Source of the DNA: Arachidicoccus terrestris
Lineage (GTDB): Bacteria > Bacteroidota > Bacteroidia > Chitinophagales > Chitinophagaceae
DNA: 64,000 bases
Direction of reading: 5' to 3'
Assembly (NCBI RefSeq): GCF_020042345.1
Contig: NZ_CP083387.1
Coordinates: 1,798,001-1,862,000, forward strand
Shown here: positions 55,323 through 64,000 of the stretch, piece by piece
How the letters are laid out: the number at the start of each line of letters is the position of its first letter
Numbering within the stretch: the first letter of the stretch is position 1
Notes under the pieces: model-generated
What the model was told of the DNA's origin: nothing
Seen by the model: only the letters and a program-made list of their open reading frames with translations
The model's database searches: none
Program-made: the position numbers and the translations under genes

Positions 55323-56705
55323 CTATGCAGAGAAAACCTCCTGCTCATAGGTGTAGGATGCATGGGCCGGTGGATCCAGATATTTTTCGTCATGCTGGCT
55401 GGCATCCAGGCCTAACTCCTCCTCCTCTTCACTTACACGCAGTGGCAATATGAAATTAATAAACTTGAAAATGCCGTAAGACATCCCGAAACTAAAGACA
55501 ACGACTATAGCCATACCGGTAAGCTGTGTCAGGAAAAATGAAGCGTTGCCGAAAAACAGGCCATCGGTTCCTGCCGGATTAATCGCCTTAGAAGCAAATA
55601 CACCGGTCAGCAGCATACCAACGATGCCACCGATGCCATGACAGGGAAAGACATCCAGAACATCATCCAGCGTGGACTTTGTCTTATAGTATACGGCAAT
55701 ATTGGAGATCACGGCAGAAAGTACACCGATAAAAATCGAGCTTGCAATGGAGACAAAACCCGCACCGGGTGTAATGGCCACCAGTCCGACCACAGCACCG
55801 ATACAAAATCCGAGCACAGACGGTTTTTTTCCTTTCAGCACATCAAAGAACATCCAGGAAAGGCCCGCAGCAGCGGCAGCGGTATTGGTAGTAGCGAAGG
55901 CAGAGACAGCCAGGCCATTTGCCCCCAGCGCAGAACCTGCATTAAATCCAAACCAACCGAACCACAGCAGACTGGTCCCGATCAGCACATAAGGGATATT
56001 CGCCGGTGCTGTTTCGATATTTTCCAAATGCGCCTTTCTGCGTTTAAGCACAATAGCGCCTGCGAGCGCCGCGCAACCTGCAGAGATATGTACTACGGTT
56101 CCACCGGCAAAATCCAGTACGCCCATTTTGGCCAAAAAACCATCGGGATTCCAGCACCAGTGGGCCAGCGGCGCATATACCAGCAAACTAAACAGTACGA
56201 TAAACAGAATATAGGCCGTAAAGCGGATCCTTTCGGCAACAGCACCGACGACCAGGCCCGGCGTGATGATCGCAAACATCAGTTGAAAAAGTGCGAACAA
56301 CATCAGCGGAATGGTAGGGGCACCTGCCCAGGGCGCGCCGGAGCTGACATGATTAAAAAACAGAAATGTTGTAGGATTTCCGATCACGCCTCCCAGGGAG
56401 TCGCCAAAAGCAAGACTGAATCCGACAACGATCCAAAGTACGCCTACCACGCCGGCTGCCACCACACTTTTGATCATGGTAGACAAAATATTTTTACGGT
56501 TTACCATCCCGCCATAAAAAAAGGCAAGACCCGGTGTCATCAAAAAAACAAGCGCAGTAGCCACCAGAATCCAGGCGATGTCGGCAGAATTATACACGCC
56601 CGTTCCATCAAAAAGGGAGGTTTCCGGGACAAACAATGAGAGCAGAGCCACCACGGCAAGAACAGAGAACGGTGCCCATTTTTTAAAATCAAAACTTGTT
56701 TTCAT
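55323..56705 (-). CDS. amtB: Ammonium transporter (Amt/MEP/Rh family)
   Basis: A 460-residue channel protein with about 11 membrane helices. The family signature region FFYGGMVNRKNILSTM lies after the first helix. Two pore histidines are in FAGGTVVHISAGCAAL and FPCHGIGGIVGMLLTG, the twin-His sites of AmtB. The long C-terminal tail (EEEEELGLDASQHDEKY) is acidic and cytoplasmic. It admits ammonium. No glnK/PII gene is adjacent, although most bacterial amtB genes have one, so regulation may use a PII encoded elsewhere. Confidence 0.96.
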   Translation of the reverse strand: MKTSFDFKKWAPFSVLAVVALLSLFVPETSLFDGTGVYNSADIAWILVATALVFLMTPGLAFFYGGMVNRKNILSTMIKSVVAAGVVGVLWIVVGFSLAFGDSLGGVIGNPTTFLFFNHVSSGAPWAGAPTIPLMLFALFQLMFAIITPGLVVGAVAERIRFTAYILFIVLFSLLVYAPLAHWCWNPDGFLAKMGVLDFAGGTVVHISAGCAALAGAIVLKRRKAHLENIETAPANIPYVLIGTSLLWFGWFGFNAGSALGANGLAVSAFATTNTAAAAAGLSWMFFDVLKGKKPSVLGFCIGAVVGLVAITPGAGFVSIASSIFIGVLSAVISNIAVYYKTKSTLDDVLDVFPCHGIGGIVGMLLTGVFASKAINPAGTDGLFFGNASFFLTQLTGMAIVVVFSFGMSYGIFKFINFILPLRVSEEEEELGLDASQHDEKYLDPPAHASYTYEQEVFSA

Positions 56706-56750
56706 GAGAAAAGATTTAAATTACTTTATTTTATATCTGTATTATGAAAA

Positions 56751-56758
56751 CAAATTTA
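56751..56758 (-). promoter_or_regulatory. -7 box of amtB (TAAATTTG)
   Basis: On the minus strand TAAATTTG fits the TAnnTTTG consensus and lies 46 bases before the amtB ATG. The -33 part is not clear. Confidence 0.45.
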
Positions 56759-57093
56759 TGCCGTTTTTTCAATACAATTTTATGTTTGCAATATATATTT
56801 TTTATCAATATTTATATAATATTCTTTTGCAAAGATGCTGGTATTCAGCATTTGAAACTTACAACCTATCGTAAATATAGAAAAAATAGTATTATAGGCC
56901 TTTTTTAAATAATATCATTCAGAAGTATAAAACGGCATTTTTCAAGATCATTTTTCGGAGTTTTATTCATATATTATATATAGCAATGTGTATAAGTAGA
57001 TGATTACAGTGTTTCCGTCATTAAACAATTCCTAAATTTCCTTGCCTGATACGGTTAATCCCGCAAATTGTTATACGATAGCTTTAGGTTGAT
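56759..57093. other. AT-rich divergent spacer between amtB and lptB
   Basis: About 330 bases with no gene, very AT-rich, containing runs such as AATATATATTTTTTATCAA. No tRNA, hairpin or operator could be supported. The high AT content fits an upstream activating or nucleoid-protein region, which is speculation. Confidence 0.4.
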
Positions 57094-57101
57094 TATATTT
57101 G
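57094..57101 (+). promoter_or_regulatory. -7 box of lptB (TATATTTG)
   Basis: TATATTTG matches TAnnTTTG; a TTG at 57068-57070 lies 23 bases upstream, slightly farther than usual. It would start transcription near 57108, inside any reading frame that begins at 57068, which argues for the TTG start at 57137. Confidence 0.5.
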
Positions 57102-57136
57102 CCTACCTTTTATTATTGATTTTAAATATTGTCCCC

Positions 57137-57955
57137 TTGAGTATTACGATATATACAAAGAATCTGGTCAAATCTTACCGCAGCAGAACCGTCGTTAATC
57201 AGGTTTCTGTTCAGGTAACGCAGGGGGAAATTGTCGGGCTGCTGGGTCCTAACGGAGCCGGCAAGACCACCTCTTTTTATATGGTGGTAGGTCTGATCAA
57301 GCCAGATGAAGGCACAGTATTCCTTAATGATCAGGAGATTACAAAACTGCCTATGTATAAACGGGCGCAGATGGGCATTGGCTATTTACCTCAGGAAGCT
57401 TCTGTATTCCGCAAACTCAGTGTGGAGGATAATATTATGGCTGTACTGGAAATGACCAAGCTCAGCAAGGCTGAAAGGGAGGCAAAGCTGGAGGACCTCC
57501 TCGATGAATTCAGTCTCCACCATGTGCGCAAAAATAACGGAGACAGTCTGAGCGGTGGCGAAAGGCGCCGTACAGAGATCGCCAGAGCACTGGCGGTCGA
57601 CCCCAAATTTATTCTGCTTGATGAACCTTTTGCCGGCGTGGACCCTATTGCGGTCGAAGATATTCAGGCAGTGGTCGCCAAACTCAAATATAAAAACATC
57701 GGAATTTTAATTACCGACCATAACGTAAATGAGACACTCTCGATTTGCGACAGAGCCTATTTACTCATCGAAGGAAAGATCTATAAGCACGGAACGGCTG
57801 AAGAACTTGCTGAAGATGAAAAAGTTAGAAGTATGTACCTTGGGACCAACTTTGAACTTAAACGAAAAGACTGGATACTCGAAATGGGCAAAAACGGTGG
57901 TCAGGCTACCGGCTCCGCTACCCGTACTGACGGCCGGGACAAGACCGGCGGCTAA
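57137..57955 (+). CDS. lptB: LPS export ABC transporter ATPase
   Basis: LptB is the ATPase of the LptBFG complex that pulls lipopolysaccharide from the inner membrane. The 272-residue form begins at TTG 57137 ([20 protein letters not shown]). A longer frame from another TTG at 57068 would add 23 hydrophobic residues alien to the family. Motifs: Walker [11 protein letters not shown]-loop [18 protein letters not shown], signature [15 protein letters not shown], Walker [15 protein letters not shown]-loop [10 protein letters not shown] short unusual C-terminal tail ([18 protein letters not shown]) is probably disordered. The gene stands alone. Confidence 0.92.
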   Translation: MSITIYTKNLVKSYRSRTVVNQVSVQVTQGEIVGLLGPNGAGKTTSFYMVVGLIKPDEGTVFLNDQEITKLPMYKRAQMGIGYLPQEASVFRKLSVEDNIMAVLEMTKLSKAEREAKLEDLLDEFSLHHVRKNNGDSLSGGERRRTEIARALAVDPKFILLDEPFAGVDPIAVEDIQAVVAKLKYKNIGILITDHNVNETLSICDRAYLLIEGKIYKHGTAEELAEDEKVRSMYLGTNFELKRKDWILEMGKNGGQATGSATRTDGRDKTGG

Positions 57956-58058
57956 GCGCAACAGGCCTGGCAACCGCTTTTCAAAATTATATATACATTA
58001 AATATTATGTAGCTGCCGGCTTCAGGATGTTATGGATCGGGGACAGGCAAATTAAATA

Positions 58059-58091
58059 TTTGGATTGAATCCCTATATTATACTACCTTTG
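58059..58091 (+). promoter_or_regulatory. Promoter of the rimP-nusA-infB operon
   Basis: TTTG (58059-58062), 21 bases, then TACCTTTG (58084-58091) is a good Bacteroidetes promoter. Transcription should begin near 58098, leaving a leader of about 60 bases before rimP. Confidence 0.65.
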
Positions 58092-58111
58092 CGATGTAAA
58101 GAACGGAGGAT

Positions 58112-58136
58112 GAAGGGAACGGCTAACGTTCCCTTC
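58112..58136 (+). promoter_or_regulatory. Leader hairpin upstream of rimP
   Basis: GAAGGGAACG (58112-58121) and CGTTCCCTTC (58127-58136) form a perfect 10-base stem with the five-base loop GCTAA, followed by TGTTATTTTC. It lies in the transcribed leader. It may stabilise the message or act as a leaky attenuator; a formal terminator is less likely because the T-run is interrupted. Confidence 0.6.
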
Positions 58137-58158
58137 TGTTATTTTCAAAAGAAACTGT

Positions 58159-58617
58159 ATGTCGGATCAACATGTGGAGGGTTTTCTGGATGAGATCTTA
58201 AAAACAGAACCCACTTATTTTAAAGTGAAGTTCAAAGTTAAACCCACCAATAATTATAAGATTTATATTGACGGCGACCAGGGAATTACCATTGACCAAT
58301 GTATTAAATTCAATCGGGCGTTGTATAAGCAAATTGAAGAGGCGGCACTGTATCCTGAAGGTGATTTTTCGCTGGAAGTTTCTTCGCCTGGCGTAGATGA
58401 ACCCCTGCAGAATATTCGTCAATATAAAAAAAATATAGGTCGTAAAGTAGAAGTAACCCTCACAGATGAGCGGAAACTTGAAGGCATTCTGAAAGAAGTG
58501 GCAGAGGATACGATCTCTGTAGAAGAAACAAAAGGAAAAGGCAAGAAAGCTGTAACAGAAGTTGTAGCGTTGCCGTTTAAGGATATAAAAACAACAATTG
58601 TTCAAATTCAGTTTTAA
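58159..58617 (+). CDS. rimP: Ribosome maturation factor RimP
   Basis: A 152-residue protein with the family's two-domain layout: an N-terminal alpha/beta domain (FKVKFKVKPTNNYKIYIDGDQGITIDQCIKFNR across residues ~20-55, then EEAALYPEGDFSLEVSSPGVDEPL) and a C-terminal SH3-like domain (GRKVEVTLTDERKLEGILKEV). RimP is needed for 30S subunit maturation. It begins the conserved rimP-nusA-infB operon; nusA follows after 39 bases that contain a small hairpin. Confidence 0.95.
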   Translation: MSDQHVEGFLDEILKTEPTYFKVKFKVKPTNNYKIYIDGDQGITIDQCIKFNRALYKQIEEAALYPEGDFSLEVSSPGVDEPLQNIRQYKKNIGRKVEVTLTDERKLEGILKEVAEDTISVEETKGKGKKAVTEVVALPFKDIKTTIVQIQF

Positions 58618-58618
58618 A

Positions 58619-58640
58619 AAGCGAGGCGAGCATCTCGCTT
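58619..58640 (+). other. Intercistronic hairpin between rimP and nusA
   Basis: AAGCGAG (58619-58625) can pair with CTCGCTT (58634-58640). A second GCGAG (58626-58630) can pair with the same 3' arm, so two alternative stems are possible. It lies just after the rimP stop and before the nusA start, a position suited to a message-processing or stability element. Confidence 0.4.
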
Positions 58641-58656
58641 AAAATGGTATAAGAAT

Positions 58657-59901
58657 ATGGCAAGTATTAATCTGATCGAAGCGTTCCAGGAATTTAAGGA
58701 TGCTGAAAACATTGACCGTCCGACCATGATGAAAGTGGTGGAAGATGTCTTTAAGACATTGCTTCGAAAAAAATATGTAAGTGATGAGAACTTTGACGTG
58801 ATCGTCAATGCGGAACAGGGCGACCTGGAAATTTTCAGAAGAAGGATGATCGTGGAAGACGGAGAGGTGGAAGATCCGCTTGCTGAAATAGCTTACAGTG
58901 AAGCCATTAAGATTGAACCTGACTTTGAAGTGGGTGAAGAACTCATCGAGTCTGTTGACCTTTTTGATTTTGGACGCCGGGCTATTCTGGCAGCCAAACA
59001 AACCCTTGCCAGCCGTATCGGGGACCTGAAGAAAAATCTGTTGGTCCAACAATACGAAGGACGTCTGGGAGAAATGATCAATGCTGAAGTCTACCAGGTG
59101 TGGAGAAAAGAAGTTTTATTATTGGATGACGAGGGCAATGAGTTAATTCTGCCTAAATCAGAACAGATACCGCAGGACTTCTTCAAAAAAGGCGAAAATA
59201 CCAGAGCTGTCATCAGTCGTGTAGACGTGAAAAACAATACACCGGTGATCATACTTAGCCGCACCAGCCCTGTGTTTCTGGAGAAACTTATGGAAATGGA
59301 AGTACCTGAGATCGCTGAAGGACTGATCACGATCAAAAAGATCGTCAGAGAACCAGGGGAGCGTGCCAAAGTAGCCGTTGAAAGCTATGACGACAGAATT
59401 GATCCGGTAGGCGCCTGTGTGGGTATGAAAGGCAGTCGCATCCACGGTATCGTCAGAGAATTGAAAAATGAAAATATTGATGTGATTAATTTCACAACAA
59501 ATACGCAATTATTGATTCAGAGATCGTTGACGCCGGCCAAGATCAGTTATATGGAACTGGACAACGAGAAAAAACGGGCAGAGGTATTTCTGCAGGCGGA
59601 TCAGGTATCGCTGGCCATTGGACGCCGTGGTGTGAATATCAAACTGGCCTGTGATTTGACTGGCTATAACATTGATGTTTACCGTGAGAATGAAGAAACC
59701 GAAGAATTTGATATTGACCTGGTAGAATTCTCTGATGAAATTGATATGTGGATCATCGATGAATTAAAACGTGTTGGCTGTGACACTGCCCGCAGTGTAT
59801 TAAGCCTCACACCGGAAGAGCTTGAAAGAAGAACCGACCTGGAAAAAGAAACCATCCAGGAAATCAGGCGAATCCTCCAAGAAGAATTTGAAAAAGAGTA
59901 A
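58657..59901 (+). CDS. nusA: Transcription termination/antitermination factor NusA
   Basis: The 414-residue protein has the NusA N-terminal RNA-polymerase-binding domain (~1-125), an S1 domain (~130-200, GEMINAEVYQVWRKEVLLLD, FKKGENTRAVISRVD), and two KH domains (ERAKVAVESYDDRIDPVGACVGMKGSRI and VSLAIGRRGVNIKLAC motifs). It ends with a short helix-hairpin-helix-like tail (ELKRVGCDTARSVLSLTPEEL). It modulates pausing, termination and antitermination. It lies between rimP and infB. Confidence 0.96.
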   Translation: MASINLIEAFQEFKDAENIDRPTMMKVVEDVFKTLLRKKYVSDENFDVIVNAEQGDLEIFRRRMIVEDGEVEDPLAEIAYSEAIKIEPDFEVGEELIESVDLFDFGRRAILAAKQTLASRIGDLKKNLLVQQYEGRLGEMINAEVYQVWRKEVLLLDDEGNELILPKSEQIPQDFFKKGENTRAVISRVDVKNNTPVIILSRTSPVFLEKLMEMEVPEIAEGLITIKKIVREPGERAKVAVESYDDRIDPVGACVGMKGSRIHGIVRELKNENIDVINFTTNTQLLIQRSLTPAKISYMELDNEKKRAEVFLQADQVSLAIGRRGVNIKLACDLTGYNIDVYRENEETEEFDIDLVEFSDEIDMWIIDELKRVGCDTARSVLSLTPEELERRTDLEKETIQEIRRILQEEFEKE

Positions 59902-59954
59902 ATAAGGCCCCGGAACTGAACTGAGGATCACCTTATCTACGACTAAAAGAAAAT

Positions 59955-62900
59955 ATGGCAGAATTGAAATTACCAAGATTATTGGCGGCCGCCAGGGAAT
60001 TTAATATTGGGCAGGAAACGCTCATAGAATTCCTTGACAGCAAAGGATTTAACAAGGACGACCTCAAACCCACGGCCAAATTGACCGAGGAGCAGTATGC
60101 TGCCCTTCAGCGTGAGTTTCAGAGTGACAAACTGGCTAAAGACAAGGCTGATAAAATTGAGATTCCTAAAAGTACAGTTGCCACACAGGCAGAGAAAGAG
60201 AAGAAGAAAAAAGTAGAGGCAGTGACCAGTACAGCTGCAGAAGAACAAAGAGAAGAGAGCGCTCCGGCGGAAGCTGTGCAGGAAAGTCCTGTGCAATACG
60301 GCCCCGAAGTAGAAGAAACACCTTCTCAGCGGCAACCCGGTGCAGAGGTACCAACCGAGGCCGCACCGGCAGTACCGGATGCACAGCCGGAAGCTCCTGC
60401 GGCTAAAGAAGAAAAACCTGTAGTCCAGGCAGAAAATACGACTCCAAAACAGCCGGAAACTGCCCAGACTGAGTCACCGGCGCCAGAAGCCGCATCAGAA
60501 ACGCCTGCTCCACCAAAAGTTGAACAGACGTCTAAGCCAAAAGGCCAGGAAATCGAAGGGCTTAAAATCATTGACAAAATAGATCTGTCGGCGATCGACT
60601 CTTCTACCCGCCCCAAAAAGGCAGCGCCTAAGAAGGAAGAGAAGCAAAGGAAAGCGGAACAGAAACAGGGTGTTAAACCCGAAACGCAGCAGCCTACGCC
60701 GGCAGCGCCACCTAAAGCGCCTCTGGCACCAAAAGCACCGGCTGTGCCGGTTGCGCCATCCGAAACAGAGGAAAATAAACCCCCTGTGATTGAAAATATC
60801 CGGGCAGCTAAACTAGAGGGGCCTAAGATCCTTGGTAAAATTCAGTTGCCGGTAGACAGCGATACAAGACCCAAACCGAATAAGGATGCGGGACGCAAAC
60901 GTAAACGTATTCCACTGGAAAACAAAAGGCCGACCGGAGAAGGTGGTCATGGCGGCGGCCAGCATCGCCCAGGTCAGGGAAGCAGGCCCGGACAGGGACA
61001 AGGTCAGACGGGCAACCGGCCCGGACCGCATGGAGGCAGAGCCGGTAACCGGCCAAAATATACGCCACATACGGAGGCTGATAAAGAAATCGACCAAAAA
61101 CGTATCCAGGAAAAGATCAAGGAGACCCAGGCCAAACTGGCCGGAAGCGGCGGCTCCAAAGCCAAATCAAAGGCCAAGCACCGCAGGGAAAAACGTCAGG
61201 AAATGGCCGAGGCGATGGAAGCTGCAGCCAACAAACAGGATACTCGTTTGCAGGTAACTGAGTTTATCACAGTAAGCGAACTGGCCAATCTGATGGATGT
61301 CAGCTTCACAGACATTATCAGTAAATGTATGGGGCTGGGCATCATGGTTTCGATCAATCAGCGTCTGGATGCGGAAGTTATTGAACTCGTCGCGGAAGAA
61401 TTTGGTTATGAAGTAGACTTTATCGGTCTGGATGATGTCAACGAGGAAGATGAAGATCAGGATACAGATGCTCCTGAAGACCTGTTGCCCCGTAACCCGA
61501 TCGTTACGATCATGGGACACGTTGACCATGGTAAAACCTCTTTGCTGGATTATATCAGAAGAACCAAGGTGGCCAGCGGCGAAGCCGGAGGTATCACTCA
61601 GCATATTGGTGCCTATGTCGTTAATGTCGGCGATAATAAGATCACCTTCCTTGACACTCCGGGTCACGAGGCCTTTACGGCCATGCGTGCCAGAGGTGCT
61701 AAAGTAACGGATATCGCAGTGATCGTAGTCGCAGCCGACGACGCTGTGATGCCACAGACGAAAGAGGCGATCAGTCACGCACAGGCAGCCGGCGTACCGA
61801 TGATCTTTGCGATTAACAAAATAGATAAAGATGGAGCGAATCCTCAAAAAATATACGAACAGCTTTCTCAGATGAATATTCTGGTGGAAGAATGGGGCGG
61901 TAAATTCCAGAGTCAGGAAATCTCTGCTAAACAAGGACTGAATGTAGACGCCTTGCTGGAGAAGATCCTCCTGGAAGCAGAAGTGTTGGAACTGAAAGCA
62001 AATCCGGACAGAGAAGCCAGCGGTTCTATTGTGGAAGCTTCTTTGGATAAAGGCCGTGGATATGTAGCGACCCTGCTGGTTCAAAACGGCACCCTCCGCC
62101 AGGGAGACCTGGTTGTGGCCGGTCAATATTATGGCAGAATGAAGGCTATGTTCAATGAGTTGAACCAACGCATTGAAGTAGCGGGACCTTCTACCCCGGT
62201 ACAGGTATTGGGCCTGAATGGTGCGCCACAGGCGGGTGAGAAAATCAAAGTGTATCAGGATGAATCTGAGGCTAAGGATATCGCTAATAAAAGAGCACAG
62301 ATCATGCGTGAACAGGGACTTAGAACCCGTAAACATATTACCCTTGATGAAATCGGACGCCGTCTGGCTCTGGGTAACTTTAAAGAACTTAACATTATCA
62401 TCAAAGGTGACGTAGACGGTTCCGTGGAAGCCCTTAGCGATTCGCTGCAAAAACTTTCAACAGAAGAGATTGTCGTTACTGTGGTTCATAAAGCGGTGGG
62501 ACAGATCTCGGAAAGTGATGTATTGCTCGCTACAGCCTCTGATGCTATCATACTTGGCTTTAATGTCCGTGCCTCTGCTCAGGCAGCCCGCCTGGCTGAT
62601 GAAGAAGGAGTGGAAATCAAGACCTATTCCATCATCTACAACGCAATTGAAGAAATCAAGAGCGCCATGGAAGGCATGCTTGAACCGAAGATCCAGGAGA
62701 AAGAAGTGGCTACGGTTGAGATCAGGGAAGTTTACAAGTTTGATAAGGCCACCGTTGCCGGATGTTATGTACTGGAAGGTAAAATCAAAAGGGACCACAA
62801 AGTCCGGTTATTCCGCGATGGTATCCTGGTTTACCCAAGACAGGAAGGCGCCTACACAGAACTGGGCAGCTTAAAGCGTTTCAAAGATGATGTCAAGGAA

Positions 62901-63008
62901 GTTGCGCAGGGATACGAGTGCGGTCTGACCCTGAAGACCTTTACAGATATTCAGGTAGGAGACAATATCGTAGCCTACGAGCAGGAAGAAATCAAACGTA
63001 CACTCTGA
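59955..63008 (+). CDS. infB: Translation initiation factor IF-2
   Basis: A 1017-residue IF-2. Residues ~1-60 are the IF2-N-like domain ([20 protein letters not shown]). A ~400-residue low-complexity linker follows, first rich in Glu, Pro and Ala, later in Gly, Arg and Lys ([20 protein letters not shown]). The GTPase domain begins near residue 515 with G1 GHVDHGKTS, then G3 DTPGHEAF and G4 NKID. Domains II, III and the fMet-tRNA-binding domain IV follow to the C-terminus. IF-2 places initiator tRNA on the 30S subunit. The unusually long linker is common in Bacteroidota. Confidence 0.97.
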   Translation: MAELKLPRLLAAAREFNIGQETLIEFLDSKGFNKDDLKPTAKLTEEQYAALQREFQSDKLAKDKADKIEIPKSTVATQAEKEKKKKVEAVTSTAAEEQREESAPAEAVQESPVQYGPEVEETPSQRQPGAEVPTEAAPAVPDAQPEAPAAKEEKPVVQAENTTPKQPETAQTESPAPEAASETPAPPKVEQTSKPKGQEIEGLKIIDKIDLSAIDSSTRPKKAAPKKEEKQRKAEQKQGVKPETQQPTPAAPPKAPLAPKAPAVPVAPSETEENKPPVIENIRAAKLEGPKILGKIQLPVDSDTRPKPNKDAGRKRKRIPLENKRPTGEGGHGGGQHRPGQGSRPGQGQGQTGNRPGPHGGRAGNRPKYTPHTEADKEIDQKRIQEKIKETQAKLAGSGGSKAKSKAKHRREKRQEMAEAMEAAANKQDTRLQVTEFITVSELANLMDVSFTDIISKCMGLGIMVSINQRLDAEVIELVAEEFGYEVDFIGLDDVNEEDEDQDTDAPEDLLPRNPIVTIMGHVDHGKTSLLDYIRRTKVASGEAGGITQHIGAYVVNVGDNKITFLDTPGHEAFTAMRARGAKVTDIAVIVVAADDAVMPQTKEAISHAQAAGVPMIFAINKIDKDGANPQKIYEQLSQMNILVEEWGGKFQSQEISAKQGLNVDALLEKILLEAEVLELKANPDREASGSIVEASLDKGRGYVATLLVQNGTLRQGDLVVAGQYYGRMKAMFNELNQRIEVAGPSTPVQVLGLNGAPQAGEKIKVYQDESEAKDIANKRAQIMREQGLRTRKHITLDEIGRRLALGNFKELNIIIKGDVDGSVEALSDSLQKLSTEEIVVTVVHKAVGQISESDVLLATASDAIILGFNVRASAQAARLADEEGVEIKTYSIIYNAIEEIKSAMEGMLEPKIQEKEVATVEIREVYKFDKATVAGCYVLEGKIKRDHKVRLFRDGILVYPRQEGAYTELGSLKRFKDDVKEVAQGYECGLTLKTFTDIQVGDNIVAYEQEEIKRTL

Positions 63009-63072
63009 TCATCAGTTCATTTGAATACGACTTAAATGACTGATTACCAGATGAGCAACCGATAAAAGAACA

Positions 63073-63116
63073 AAGGGCTAAATTATTTTTGGAAAATGAT
63101 TTAGCCCTTGTTTTTT
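63073..63116 (+). terminator. Intrinsic terminator after infB
   Basis: AAGGGCTAAAT (63073-63083) pairs with ATTTAGCCCTT (63099-63109). The stem extends inward through a T-G wobble and ATTTT/AAAAT to a three-base loop, and a run of T follows to 63116. It ends the rimP-nusA-infB transcript. Confidence 0.92.
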
Positions 63117-63174
63117 CGGCACCATACATTTTGTTAAAACCCGCCACGGCTGGCTTTAACTGCCCTCAAATCAC

Positions 63175-63182
63175 TATTTTTG
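63175..63182 (+). promoter_or_regulatory. -7 box of the SurA-type gene (TATTTTTG)
   Basis: TATTTTTG fits TAnnTTTG and lies 50 bases before the ATG at 63232. The -33 match is weak. Confidence 0.4.
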
Positions 63183-63231
63183 AGACCGCCTCCGGCACTG
63201 CCAGAAGGTGAAACACAGATAATCATTGGTA

Positions 63232-64000
63232 ATGCATAGAAAAATGATAAAAAAGGGACTGACCCTGGCTGCTATAGCGATGAGCCTTGCCTTTGCGGCT
63301 AAAGCACAGCAAAACACTTCTAATAAAGTAGTAGTCGATAAGATTATTGCACAGGTAGGGGACGATATCGTCCTTAAATCCGATATCGATGAAGGTGTCA
63401 GGCAGTATACGGGCAATCCGGAATTCACCAACCTTCCGCCGAACCTGGATTGTCAGATTCTTAAGACACGTATCATGATGAAAGCACTGGCCTTACAGGC
63501 CAAGCGGGACTCCCTTCCTTTTTCTGATGATGAGGTCGAGAGTGCTTTTCAGAGCAGAATTCAAAATTATCTGCGTCAGTTCGGATCCAGGGAGGCCCTG
63601 GAACAGGCAGCCGGCAAAACGATCGAACAAATGCGTCAGGAGTGGACACCTGAGCTGAAGCAAACCATTCTGTCAGAAAAAATGCAGCGTTCCATTGCAC
63701 AAAATGTAACGATTACGCCTGTAGAAGTTGAAAACTATTATAATACGATCCCCAAGGACAGCCTTAAGTTCTATGAAAGCCAGTTTGAGGCCAGTCAGAT
63801 CATCATCTATCCGAAGCCCAATGGTGATGTCATTGCTTACATCAAAAATGAGTTAGAAGACTGGAAAAGACAGGTAGAAGAGAAAAAGGCCAATTTTGCG
63901 GCGCTGGCAAAATTATATTCCGACGAACCCGCCGCCAAAGAAACCGGCGGCCAGCTGAGTATCAACCGCCAGGATGATAAAGGCAGAATTGATCCGGACT
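63232..64000 (+). CDS. surA: SurA-type periplasmic peptidyl-prolyl isomerase/chaperone (3' end outside window)
   Basis: About 256 N-terminal residues are visible before the window ends. ATG 63232 (MHRKMIKKGLTLAAIAMSLAFAAKAQ) or the in-frame ATG at 63244 both give a signal peptide. The SurA N-terminal helical domain follows (VVVDKIIAQVGDDIVLKSDIDEG, with SREALEQAAGKTIEQMRQEW and ITPVEVENYYN). The beginning of a parvulin domain is then visible (FAALAKLYSDEPAAKETGGQLS). It chaperones outer-membrane proteins across the periplasm. The gene has its own promoter after the infB terminator. Confidence 0.92.
   Translation, partial: MHRKMIKKGLTLAAIAMSLAFAAKAQQNTSNKVVVDKIIAQVGDDIVLKSDIDEGVRQYTGNPEFTNLPPNLDCQILKTRIMMKALALQAKRDSLPFSDDEVESAFQSRIQNYLRQFGSREALEQAAGKTIEQMRQEWTPELKQTILSEKMQRSIAQNVTITPVEVENYYNTIPKDSLKFYESQFEASQIIIYPKPNGDVIAYIKNELEDWKRQVEEKKANFAALAKLYSDEPAAKETGGQLSINRQDDKGRIDPD

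Noticed and set aside
55638-56639. 333-codon open frame opposite to amtB
   Set aside because: Very rich in Lys, Arg, His and Gln with no hydrophobic core; it mirrors the amtB coding strand.
58112-58136. GGGAACG...CGTTCCC in the rimP leader as a third LacI operator
   Set aside because: The half-sites are separated by five extra bases and lack the adjoining central CG of the sites at 21452; the geometry suits an RNA hairpin, not the same protein.
61167-62450. Long opposite-strand open frame (427 codons) within infB
   Set aside because: It lies wholly inside the strongly conserved infB coding region, has no family resemblance and is rich in unlikely residues; it is a shadow of infB codon usage.

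Overview
The window is a chromosomal piece of a Bacteroidota bacterium. Supporting signs are SusC/SusD pairs, Bacteroidetes-type promoters (TTTG, about 20 bases, TAnnTTTG) before several genes, tandem arrays of ~790-residue FtsX/MacB permeases, a GGGP-synthase-family enzyme and a DUF1015-serC pair. The gene set suggests Chitinophagaceae or a near relative (inference only). No rRNA, tRNA, CRISPR array, insertion sequence or integrase was seen.

Layout. 1-6464: housekeeping and small envelope genes (a partial TPR protein, DUF1015, serC, engB, an Asp-box repeat protein, a lipoprotein). 6749-22696: a starch/maltodextrin utilisation locus on the minus strand. It runs from a LacI-type regulator through susC, susD, a susE-like gene, a GH31 glucosidase, two GH13 enzymes and an MFS sugar transporter to an esterase. 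Two LacI-style palindromes lie before susC. 22984-26909: an autoregulated-looking cluster of a six-helix membrane protein, a winged-helix regulator, a TonB-dependent receptor and a secreted protein. A double palindrome fills the spacer of an almost perfect promoter. 27131-44302: a 17-kb minus-strand tripartite export operon of TolC, adaptor, five FtsX-type permeases, two ATPases and a DUF4097 protein. It is divergent from an NtrC-type regulator and a histidine kinase (44523-47271).

47298-50673 is the most unusual part. A hipBA toxin-antitoxin module lies between a DUF502 gene and a short-chain dehydrogenase (SDR) gene. On its left is a decayed copy of the SDR 5' half with its upstream region. 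On its right is the intact SDR gene, whose upstream region still carries what looks like the first codons of DUF502. The module therefore sits inside a long, diverged direct duplication of the DUF502/SDR junction. Each copy keeps the promoter that serves its intact gene and the left copy has lost the other, as expected from insertion with long target duplication or single-crossover integration.

50799-64000: a D-2-hydroxyacid dehydrogenase, a PcrB/GGGP synthase-family enzyme, purK, a porin-ammonium transporter pair without a PII gene, lptB (probably starting at TTG), the rimP-nusA-infB operon, and a surA-type chaperone cut by the window end.
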